Below, in pieces: positions 55,866-64,000 of a stretch of DNA of 64,000 nt. Each line of letters opens with the position of its first letter. Within the stretch, counting starts at the first letter, position 1. The position numbers were made by a program, and so were the translations under genes. Source of the stretch: CAVTJL01 sp963828215 (GTDB lineage: Bacteria; Pseudomonadota; Alphaproteobacteria; Geminicoccales; Geminicoccaceae); NCBI GenBank assembly GCA_963828215.1, contig CAWHFO010000007.1, forward strand, positions 1 through 64,000, given 5' to 3'. Below the pieces are notes generated by a model. It did no database searches. It worked only from the letters and a program-made list of their open reading frames with translations, and was not told the DNA's origin.

Positions 55866-57680
55866 CTAGCGGCCGGCCGCCGAGGATCCGGTGTTACCAA
55901 CGGGCGCGGCGACGAGCCCCGCCGTGCGCAGCCCCTCGTCGAGGCGGTCGATCACCGGGTCGGACGCATGGTAGTTGGCCCAGAAGGTCCGCGGGTCGGA
56001 CGCCAGAACGGGGGCCTGGCGCACCGCCTCCTCGAGCGCCGCGCGGGCGACAGCAGGGTCGCCGGCCGCAGCCTCGCAGATCGCCAGGGTGGCCTGGCCG
56101 ATGCCGCAGCAGTCGGCGCTGCCGAGCTCGGCCGCGTCGCGAGCCTCGTCCAGAGCACCATCGAGATAGAGCGCCAGGGCCAGCGTGGAGTGATACCAGC
56201 TCGGCGGATGGACGCTGCGATCGACCGCCGCCTGCAGATAGATCCGGCCCTCGTGCCATCTGCCCCGCGCCATCAGCCGCCAGCCCAGCTGGGCCAGGCT
56301 CTCCGGATCGTTGGGATTGAGCGCGATCGCCCGGCGTTGGACCTGCTCCGCCTCCTCGTGGTCGCCGCTCATGAAGAGCAGCGCCGCCAACGCCTGCTGG
56401 CTGCGCACGCGGTCCGGCGCCAGCGCCACCGCCTGCCGTGCCGCCTCCAGCCCAGCCGCCATCTCGCCCGCCTTCGCCGGCGGCCCGACCAGCCCGAATC
56501 GTGCCGCATCCAAATGGGCGAAGGCGAGCATGGCCCAGGCGTCGGCATAGCCCGGATCGCGCTGCACCGACTCCTCGAGGCAGCTCCTGACCGGCGGATA
56601 GAGGTCTTTCGCGAAGGCACGCCGATAGGCGAACGCGCGCTGGACGCAGTTGTAGGCGAACATGGTGGCGGGCTCGCCCTGGCTCAACCGCTCGGCCGCG
56701 GCCGAGGTGACGATGCCGTAGGGCTGGGCCAGGTGGGAGGCGATGCCGGCCGCGAGCTCGGCCTGGACGTCCAGGATGTCCGCCGGCGACATGGTCCGGT
56801 CGAAGCGTTGGCTCCAGAGCACCTGGCCGGTGGCCCGATCGGTCAGCCGCGCCGTGACCCGGAACGCCGACCCCTCCTCCTGCACGCCACCGGTGACGAC
56901 GAAGGCCACGGCATCGGCCGCGGCCGGCGGGACGTCGGCCTGGCCCGGCTCCGCCCCGGCGCCTGCGAAGACCTTGAGGCTGTCGAAGCGCATCAGGTCG
57001 GTGATCAGCTCGCCCGCGATGCTGCTTGCGAGCAGCCGCGCATCGTCGCCGCTGGAGAGGACCTCGAACGGCAGGACGATGACCGCAGGCCCCGCCGCCT
57101 GCGTCGCCGGGCGGAAATAGCCGGGCCACAGACCCACGAGCTGAACGGCGCCGACAACGAGCCCGAGCGCCAGGAGGGCCGCTCCGGGCGCAAGCCAGCG
57201 CGGCCATGAAGCGACGCCACTCGGCGGCTGCGGCGGGAGACGATCGGGAGGCGACGCCTCCGCGGCCGCCGGAGCGGGTGGCGCCGGCTCGGGCAAGGCA
57301 CCCTGCGCCTCGAAGACCGGGGCGTAGTGGCCTTTGGGAATGCCGATCCGCAGCGGATCATCGCGGCCGGCTGTCAGATAGTAGTGCTCGAGGTCACGCC
57401 GCAGACGGCCGACCTCCATGCGGACGATCGGGTCGATCTGCGGGTCGAAGCTGTCGTCGCGGCCGAAGACGTGGACGGCGATCGCATAGGCTCGAAGGCC
57501 ATCCGTCCGGCCAGCGAGACCGTGCTCGACGATATAGCCGAGCAGCGCCCGCCGCCGTGCGCTGCCGCGAAAGCCCGCGCTCGCGAGAATGTTACCGAGC
57601 GCCTCGAGGACGGCCGCGGCCTGCGCCGGCGGATCCGGGGCCCGCCCGTCCAGCGCCTCGGCACGATTGTCGGGCATCAT
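55866..57680 (-). CDS. Membrane-bound regulator with wHTH-like N-terminus, FlgO/TolB-like domain and TPRs
   Basis: A 604-residue protein of the group often mis-annotated as 'adenylate cyclase'. Residues about 25-115 look like a DNA-binding or winged-helix module (RRRALLGYIVEHGLAGRTDG, VGRLRRDLEHYYLTAG, IGIPKGHYAPVFE). A Pro-rich linker and a membrane helix (APGAALLALGLVVGAVQLV, near residue 170) follow. Next is a TolB/FlgO-like domain (VIVLPFEVLSSGDDARLLAS) and then TPR-like helices with Cys residues. The layout suggests a CadC-like one-component sensor. It faces the sulfatase genes, which it may control. GGGAGG lies 7 bases before the ATG at 57680. Confidence 0.8.
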   Translation of the reverse strand: MMPDNRAEALDGRAPDPPAQAAAVLEALGNILASAGFRGSARRRALLGYIVEHGLAGRTDGLRAYAIAVHVFGRDDSFDPQIDPIVRMEVGRLRRDLEHYYLTAGRDDPLRIGIPKGHYAPVFEAQGALPEPAPPAPAAAEASPPDRLPPQPPSGVASWPRWLAPGAALLALGLVVGAVQLVGLWPGYFRPATQAAGPAVIVLPFEVLSSGDDARLLASSIAGELITDLMRFDSLKVFAGAGAEPGQADVPPAAADAVAFVVTGGVQEEGSAFRVTARLTDRATGQVLWSQRFDRTMSPADILDVQAELAAGIASHLAQPYGIVTSAAAERLSQGEPATMFAYNCVQRAFAYRRAFAKDLYPPVRSCLEESVQRDPGYADAWAMLAFAHLDAARFGLVGPPAKAGEMAAGLEAARQAVALAPDRVRSQQALAALLFMSGDHEEAEQVQRRAIALNPNDPESLAQLGWRLMARGRWHEGRIYLQAAVDRSVHPPSWYHSTLALALYLDGALDEARDAAELGSADCCGIGQATLAICEAAAGDPAVARAALEEAVRQAPVLASDPRTFWANYHASDPVIDRLDEGLRTAGLVAAPVGNTGSSAAGR

Positions 57681-57872
57681 GGCATGGCCTCCCGGCACAG
57701 CCCCCACCCGGGCCTCGGCGCCCTCGGACTCTCAGCATCCGGAACCGCGCGCCACGCGGTCTCGGGGCCGTATCTGCTACATGTAACATACTTCCGCCGG
57801 CGCCCCGGTGTCATCAACCTCCTGCCCCGAGCCTTCGCCGTCGCAAGGCCGTCGCATCGACGGGGGGCCGAG

Positions 57873-58112
57873 ATGGAGGCGCTGGAATCCGTGATCGGCA
57901 GGCTGCCGGAAAAGGCCGAGCGCATCCGCCGGCGGTACTGGCGCGATCCGGGGTTCCGCACGGTGTGCCGCGACTATCGGGAGGCGCTCGACGTGCTGGC
58001 CAGGCTCGAGCGGGCGACGCCTCCGCCTGCGGCGCGGCTGGAGGAATACCGAGCGCTGGCAGCCGAGCTGCTGGCCGAGGCGAACGAGATGCTCGCGGAC
58101 GAGGGCCCATGA
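57873..58112 (+). CDS. Small helical protein of unknown function
   Basis: A 79-residue protein (ALESVIGRLPEKAERIRRRY, WRDPGFRTVCRDYREALDVL). It is charged and helical, with no membrane segment or signal. It begins 31 bases before the sulfatase gene in the same direction. Short genes of this type can accompany sulfatases, but I do not know its role. Confidence 0.6.
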   Translation: MEALESVIGRLPEKAERIRRRYWRDPGFRTVCRDYREALDVLARLERATPPPAARLEEYRALAAELLAEANEMLADEGP

Positions 58113-58143
58113 TGCTGGCAGTCACTGACAGGGGAGTGGAGAG

Positions 58144-59940
58144 ATGATCCGACCACAGGTCGACCCGCGCCGAGACGACAGGGAGCCTCCAAGCGCGGCA
58201 CCGGAGAGAGGAAGGCGACGCCGGCTCGCAGCTGCAGCCGCGGGTGCCATCATGGCCACGACGGCCATGGTCCTGCCCTGCCTCACCGCCACGGCACGGG
58301 CGCAGGAGGCGAAGCAGCCCAACATCCTCTTTATCATGGGCGACGACATCGGCTGGATGCAGCCCTCGATCTACCATCGCGGCCTGATGGTCGGCGAGAC
58401 GCCCAACATCGACAAGATCGGGCACGAAGGTGCCATGTTCACCGACTATTACGCGGAGCAGAGCTGCACCGCCGGGCGCAATGCCTTCTTCACGGGCATG
58501 CATCCCCTGCGCACCGGCATGATCCCGCCCCAGCTGCCCGGCAGCCCGACCTATCTGCTCCCGGGCACGCCGGCGCTCGCCAAGTTCCTGCACGATCTGG
58601 GCTACACCACCGGCGAGTTCGGCAAGAACCACCTGGGCGACCACACCGCCGCGCTGCCGACCGCACACGGCTTCCAGGAGTTCTGGGGCTATCTCTACCA
58701 CCTGGACGCCATGCAGGGGGTGAGCTTCCCCGACATCAACAGGACCCCGACCGAGCAGACCGTCATCCCGCCCTGCAGGAACACGCCGATCCCCGGCCTG
58801 CCAGAGGTTCCCGGCGCGGTCGATCCGACGACCACGGCCTGCCTCACGCCGCCTCGCCCGGTGATCTGGTGCCACTCCTCGGACGGCAGCGAGGCGAACC
58901 AGACCTGCCAGGACGAAGGCCCGCTGACCCTGGAGCGGTCGAAGACGGTGGACGAGGAGATCTCGTCCAAGGTCATCGACTTCCTCGACCGCAACGACCC
59001 CAAGAAGACCGGCAAGCCGTTCTTCGTCTGGTACAACCCGGCGCGCATGCACATCACCACCGTGCTGTCGGACAAGTACATGGCGATGGTCGGCGAGCGC
59101 GGCGGCAAGGACTGGGGCGTCAACGAGGCCGGCATGAAGCAGATGGACGACAACATCGGCTACGTGCTCGACAAGCTGTCGACGATGGGCCAGTCCGACA
59201 ACACGATCGTCGTCTTCACCACCGACAACGGTGCCGAGACGATCACCTACCCCGACGGCGGCACCACGCCCTTCAAGGGTGGCAAGCTGACCACCTGGGA
59301 GGGTGGCATGCGGGCGCCGATGGTGATCCGCTGGCCGGGCGTCATTAAGCCTGAGACGGTCAAGAACGACATGTTCTCGTCGCTCGACTGGATGCCCACC
59401 TTCGTCGAGATAGCCGGCGGCCCCAAGAGCGACGGACTGAAGAGGGAGATCGAAGCCGGAAAATATCCCGGCATCGTCAAGACGACCTTGGATGGCGTCA
59501 ACCAGATCGACTACCTGACGGGCAAATCGGACAAATCCGCTCGCGACACCTTCTTCTACTATTCGGGCGCGGACCCGTCGGCCGTGCGGTACAAGAACTG
59601 GAAGCTCTACTTCCAGATGGTCAGCGATGCGCCGTCCGGCTTCATCGCCGGCGCGCTGCCCTATCACTGGGCCCAGGTCGTCAACATCAAGCGCGACCCG
59701 TTCGAGACCTCGATCGGCGAGCAGATCAAGACGTTGTTCGGCATGGGTGGCGCCCTCGCCGGACCGGTCACCGCCTACGTCTACGACTGGAACCTGCTGC
59801 CGATCGGTCAGGCGCTTTGGCTGAGGGAGCTGCTGTCCTACAAGGACTTTCCGCCGATGCAGTCCCCCGCCAGCTACAACCTGGACCAGGTCATCGAGCA
59901 GGTGAAGAAGATGAAGACGATCAGCCCCGCCGGCGAGTAG
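58144..59940 (+). CDS. Arylsulfatase (type I sulfatase), exported
   Basis: A 598-residue sulfatase with a Tat-like leader (ERGRRRRLAAAAAGAIMATT ... ARAQ). The metal-site start is NILFIMGDDIGW. The catalytic motif is SCTAGRNAFFTG, i.e. C-x-A-x-R, the variant of C-x-P-x-R whose Cys can be converted to formylglycine. TTGEFGKNHLGDH and VVFTTDNGAETITYPDGG complete the metal and sulfate site. It would hydrolyse sulfate esters in the periplasm. No formylglycine-generating enzyme gene is in the window. A terminator follows. Confidence 0.93.
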   Translation: MIRPQVDPRRDDREPPSAAPERGRRRRLAAAAAGAIMATTAMVLPCLTATARAQEAKQPNILFIMGDDIGWMQPSIYHRGLMVGETPNIDKIGHEGAMFTDYYAEQSCTAGRNAFFTGMHPLRTGMIPPQLPGSPTYLLPGTPALAKFLHDLGYTTGEFGKNHLGDHTAALPTAHGFQEFWGYLYHLDAMQGVSFPDINRTPTEQTVIPPCRNTPIPGLPEVPGAVDPTTTACLTPPRPVIWCHSSDGSEANQTCQDEGPLTLERSKTVDEEISSKVIDFLDRNDPKKTGKPFFVWYNPARMHITTVLSDKYMAMVGERGGKDWGVNEAGMKQMDDNIGYVLDKLSTMGQSDNTIVVFTTDNGAETITYPDGGTTPFKGGKLTTWEGGMRAPMVIRWPGVIKPETVKNDMFSSLDWMPTFVEIAGGPKSDGLKREIEAGKYPGIVKTTLDGVNQIDYLTGKSDKSARDTFFYYSGADPSAVRYKNWKLYFQMVSDAPSGFIAGALPYHWAQVVNIKRDPFETSIGEQIKTLFGMGGALAGPVTAYVYDWNLLPIGQALWLRELLSYKDFPPMQSPASYNLDQVIEQVKKMKTISPAGE

Positions 59941-59955
59941 CGCTGATCGATCACA

Positions 59956-59985
59956 AAGCGGGCGCCTCCCGTCGGGCGCCCGCTT
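59956..59985 (+). terminator. Rho-independent terminator after sulfatase 1
   Basis: AAGCGGGCGCC pairs with GGCGCCCGCTT (11 bp, 8-base loop), then CTCCTTC. It begins 16 bases after the stop. Confidence 0.75.
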
Positions 59986-60024
59986 CTCCTTCAACGCGCA
60001 CCACAGCGACTGCCGGGTCTTCGA

Positions 60025-60294
60025 TGAGCCATCCATCCAACCGCCGGCTTGCAACGCTCGCCGTTATGGCCCTTGTGGCGTTCGCCGGCTGCGCGGGCAG
60101 CGGCAAGCCCGCCACAGCGGCCCTGCAGAGTGGGCCGTCCACCTTCGAGGGCAAGCCGTCGCCGACACGGCCAGCGTCGGTGATCTGTGGCTGAAGAATG
60201 GGAAGGGTGCGGTCATGCTACCTCAAGGCCAAGCGCAAGGGGCTCATGCTGGCCGTGGGCGCCGATGTGATCGAATGTTCACATGACGCCATGA
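60025..60294 (+). pseudogene. Small lipoprotein, copy 1, several frame lesions
   Basis: A lipoprotein start is clear (RRLATLAVMALVAFAGCAGS, lipobox before Cys). The frame then shifts more than once. The conserved end TASVGDLWLKNGKGAVM, then LKAKRKGLMLAVGADVI and HMTP, is readable only after three small corrections. The corrected stop at 60294 overlaps the next ATG (ATGA), which supports the reconstruction. The C-terminal half is repeated at 61236-61357. I do not recognise the family. Confidence 0.6.
60166..60289 (+). repeat. Direct repeat A1 (lipoprotein tail)
   Basis: About 124 bases closely matching 61236-61357 in the same direction, coding the conserved tail of the small lipoprotein. Confidence 0.8.
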
Positions 60295-61138
60295 GCCGAG
60301 AGCGGGTGCCGACTCCACGGCTGGCCGCGGCGGTCGTCGTGGTCGCGCTTTGCTCGAGCCTGGGCTCGAGCCTCGCGGGCGCGCAGGAGCCCCCCAAGCC
60401 GGCCGAGGCCAGCGCCGAGGATCTGGCCAAGCAGGCGCAGAACCCGATCGCCAACCTGATCAGCGTGCCGTTCCAGAACAATAACGGGTTCAACTTCGGC
60501 CCGCGCAAGCGCACCCTGAACGTGCTGAACATCCAGCCGGTGGTTCCGTTCAGGCTCTCCGACGACTGGAACCTGATCACCCGCACCATCGTGCCGATCA
60601 TCCACCTGCCGTCGCTGGCCAAGGGCGACAGTTCGGAGAACGGCATCGGCGACATCAACCCGACGGCCTTCTTCGCGACCTCCTTGGCCAAGGACGTGCT
60701 GGTGGGCTTCGGGCCCACCTTCACCCTGCCGACCGCGAGCCACACCGACCTCGGGACCGGCAAGGAGCGGCGGGCCAGCCGCGGTCATCGTCTGGACTCC
60801 GGGTCACTGGGTCGTGGGCGGGCTCATCAACAATCAGTGGTCGTTCGCCGGTGACCGCGACCGGGACAGTGTCAACGAGATGCTGATCCAGCCCTTCGTC
60901 AACTACAACATCGAGGATGGCTGGTATCTGACCAGCTCGCCGATCATCACCGCCAACTGGGCGGCCAAGGAAAGCAAGGACGTCTGGACGGTGCCGGTCG
61001 GCGGCGGGGTCGGCCGGCTCTTCCACCTCGGCAAGCTGCCGGTCAACGTCTCGGTGCAGGCCTTCGACTATGTCGAGAAGCCCGAGTTCGGCGCCGACTG
61101 GGAGTCGGCTGTTTGTGCAGTTCCTGTTGCCGAAGTGA
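60291..61138 (+). pseudogene. Outer-membrane transporter-like protein (neuromedin U group), copy 1, two frameshifts
   Basis: It has a signal peptide (AAAVVVVALCSSLGSSLAGA). The barrel-like body reads AKQAQNPIANLISVPFQNNN, LNIQPVVPFRLSDDWNLITR and VGFGPTFTLPTASHTDLGTG. Two bases are missing near 60768 (compare KWSAGPAAVVVW in copy 2); then WSFAGDRDRDSVNEMLIQPF continues in the next frame. A second shift near 61105 restores LFVQFLLPK and the stop. These proteins are predicted beta-barrels found next to sulfatases. Copy 2 begins at 63286. Confidence 0.78.
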
Positions 61139-61150
61139 AGGAGAGCCAGC

Positions 61151-61362
61151 GTGGGCGCTATTCCTATGGTGGCTCTTACCGACCTCAGGCAATTTCCTGG
61201 CGCCTATGGGAGGGCCAGTACGGTGCCGTCGGGGGCACGGCCAGCGTCGGCGATCTGTGGCTGAAAAACGAGAAGGGCGTGGTCATGCGCCTCAAGGCCA
61301 AGCGCGAGGGGCTGATGCTGGCCGTGGGCGCCGATGTGATCGACCTTCACATGACGCAGTGA
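61151..61362 (+). pseudogene. Small lipoprotein-like gene, copy 2, damaged
   Basis: AAGGAGA followed by GTG at 61151 gives a possible start, but no intact signal peptide follows. The conserved tail VGGTASVGDLWLKNEKG, VVMRLKAKREGLMLAVGADV runs in another frame to the stop at 61362. It is the partner of the gene at 60025, with a lost or divergent first half. Confidence 0.5.
61236..61357 (+). repeat. Direct repeat A2 (lipoprotein tail)
   Basis: Matches 60166-60289 at most positions; part of the tandem duplication of the sulfatase unit. Confidence 0.8.
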
Positions 61363-61452
61363 GTCGCACTCGCATCGCTCACGGCCACGAGGCGTGCTAC
61401 GGAGGCGCGCACCGAGCGCCTCTCGGTCCAACGAAAAGGAGCTACCTCTTCG

Positions 61453-63157
<1,705 letters not shown>

Positions 63158-63197
63158 GCAAGCCCGACGGGTTGGCGGCGGCCGATACGGACGCCAA

Positions 63198-63221
63198 GGG
63201 GGGCGCAATCCCGCGCCCCCC
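63198..63221 (+). terminator. Hairpin after sulfatase 2
   Basis: GGGGGGCGC pairs with GCGCCCCCC around a 6-base loop, 40 bases past the stop. No T-run. Confidence 0.5.
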
Positions 63222-63285
63222 GACCCGCTGCGGGCGAGCTGGAAGGAGCGAGCCGCCCGCGACGACGACCTGAAAGGACAGGATC

Positions 63286-64000
63286 TTGCCCTCGTTCGCT
63301 TTCGACGGTCTGACCAGGCGGCTTCTGCGGGACGCGCTCGCTGCGGCGCTGGCCACGGTCTTCCTGTGGCCGGGCCTCGCGGCCGCAGCCGACGCGCCCC
63401 CGCCGCCCCGTGAGGACACCGAGGCGCTGGCCAAGGCGGCGCAGAACCCGATCGCCAACCTGATCAGCGTGCCGTTCCAGAACAATACCGGCTTCAACTT
63501 CGGTCCGCGCGAGCGCACCCAGAACACGCTGAACATCCAGCCAGTGGTTCCGTTCAAGCTCTCCGACGACTGGAACCTGATCACGCGCACCATCGTGCCG
63601 ATCGTCCACCAGCCGTCGCTGGTCAAGGGCGACAGCTCGGACAACGGTGTCGGCGACATCAACCCGACCCTGTTCTTCGCGACCTCGCTGGCGAAGGATC
63701 TGCTCGTGGGCTTCGGGCCCACCTTCACCCTGCCGACCGCGGCCTCCAACGAGCTCGGGAGCGGCAAATGGAGCGCCGGGCCTGCCGCGGTCGTCGTCTG
63801 GACGCCCGGCCACTGGGTCGCCGGGGTACTGGCGAACAACCAATGGTCGTTCGCCGGTGACAACGATCGTGCGGACGTCAACCAGATGCTGATCCAGCCG
63901 TTCGTCAACTACAACATCGGGGAGGGCTGGTACCTGACCAGCGCCCCGATCGTCACCGCCAACTGGGAGGCGGATCGGAGCAAGGACACCTGGACCGTAC
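63286..64000 (+). CDS. Outer-membrane transporter-like protein (neuromedin U group), copy 2, cut by window end
   Basis: The frame is open from TTG at 63286 (AGGACAGGATC upstream) to the window end. A signal peptide is visible (LLRDALAAALATVFLWPGLA, then AAA). The body matches copy 1 closely: QNPIANLISVPFQNNTGFNF, LNIQPVVPFKLSDDWNLITR, GSGKWSAGPAAVVVWTPGHW, WSFAGDNDRADVNQMLIQPF. It is intact as far as seen. It is the last gene of the second sulfatase unit. Confidence 0.82.
   Translation, partial: MPSFAFDGLTRRLLRDALAAALATVFLWPGLAAAADAPPPPREDTEALAKAAQNPIANLISVPFQNNTGFNFGPRERTQNTLNIQPVVPFKLSDDWNLITRTIVPIVHQPSLVKGDSSDNGVGDINPTLFFATSLAKDLLVGFGPTFTLPTAASNELGSGKWSAGPAAVVVWTPGHWVAGVLANNQWSFAGDNDRADVNQMLIQPFVNYNIGEGWYLTSAPIVTANWEADRSKDTWTV

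Overview
The window is very GC-rich, densely coded DNA. Gene content points to an alphaproteobacterium, probably of the Rhodospirillales type. The evidence is an lgt-midA-pgeF operon with ATGA overlaps, ybjN-proC next to ubiK, a sigma-54 flagellin promoter, olsBA ornithine-lipid genes and hutF. This placement is inferred from gene content, not from a marker gene.

Region by region. (1) 1-8880 is a stress island: a groEL paralogue (cut by the window edge), a ribosome-hibernation/cold-shock fusion protein, a Host_attach-type protein, pncB, chaB, a phosphoribosyltransferase, a kinase-like protein, a PRPP-synthetase-like protein, a BON protein, DUF2267 and Hsp20. Two CRP/FNR-type boxes with the same extended sequence lie in its promoters. 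(2) 8937-9849 is an IS5-type element with CTAG target duplications, followed by trkH, a PAP2 phosphatase, an SDR and a cupin. (3) 13470-14705 is an IS1595-type element. (4) 15041-20531 is a minus-strand type II secretion operon, gspC-G-H-I-J-K-L-M, with lesions in gspH, gspK and gspL. (5) 20688-28416 holds an RraA-like protein, glyA, a nuclease-like protein, ald, two secreted unknowns, a TAXI-type binding protein and an ABC-2 transporter. (6) 28432-34749 holds lgt-midA-pgeF, ubiK, ybjN, proC, a TetR-type regulator, a phasin and csaA. (7) 34804-42681 holds the flagellin, flaG, fliD and fliS filament genes and then dnaK-dnaJ. (8) 42958-55520 holds an orphan sugar-type ABC ATPase, a Lin0512 protein, hutF-mprF, glmS, olsBA, an oxidoreductase, a cation efflux protein and cspA. 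(9) 55866-64000 is a sulfatase locus: a membrane regulator with TPRs, then a tandem duplication of sulfatase, small lipoprotein and outer-membrane protein.

The most unusual signal is a short element of about 60 bp that folds into three consecutive hairpins. Four copies occur, one inside the IS5-type transposase and three inside the IS1595-type transposase, in both orientations. All three stems are kept by compensating base changes although the stem sequences differ. Three copies are compatible with an open reading frame through the host gene; the fourth shifts the frame. They resemble the gene-invading palindromic elements known from Rickettsia, but I do not recognise this family.

A second pattern runs through the window. 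Many otherwise intact genes carry one single-base lesion (groEL, gspH, gspK, proC, the Lin0512 gene, the cation efflux gene), and the sulfatase cluster carries many. The protein sequence continues well conserved in the new frame each time, so sequencing or assembly indels are at least as likely as real gene decay. I saw no rRNA, tRNA or CRISPR array.
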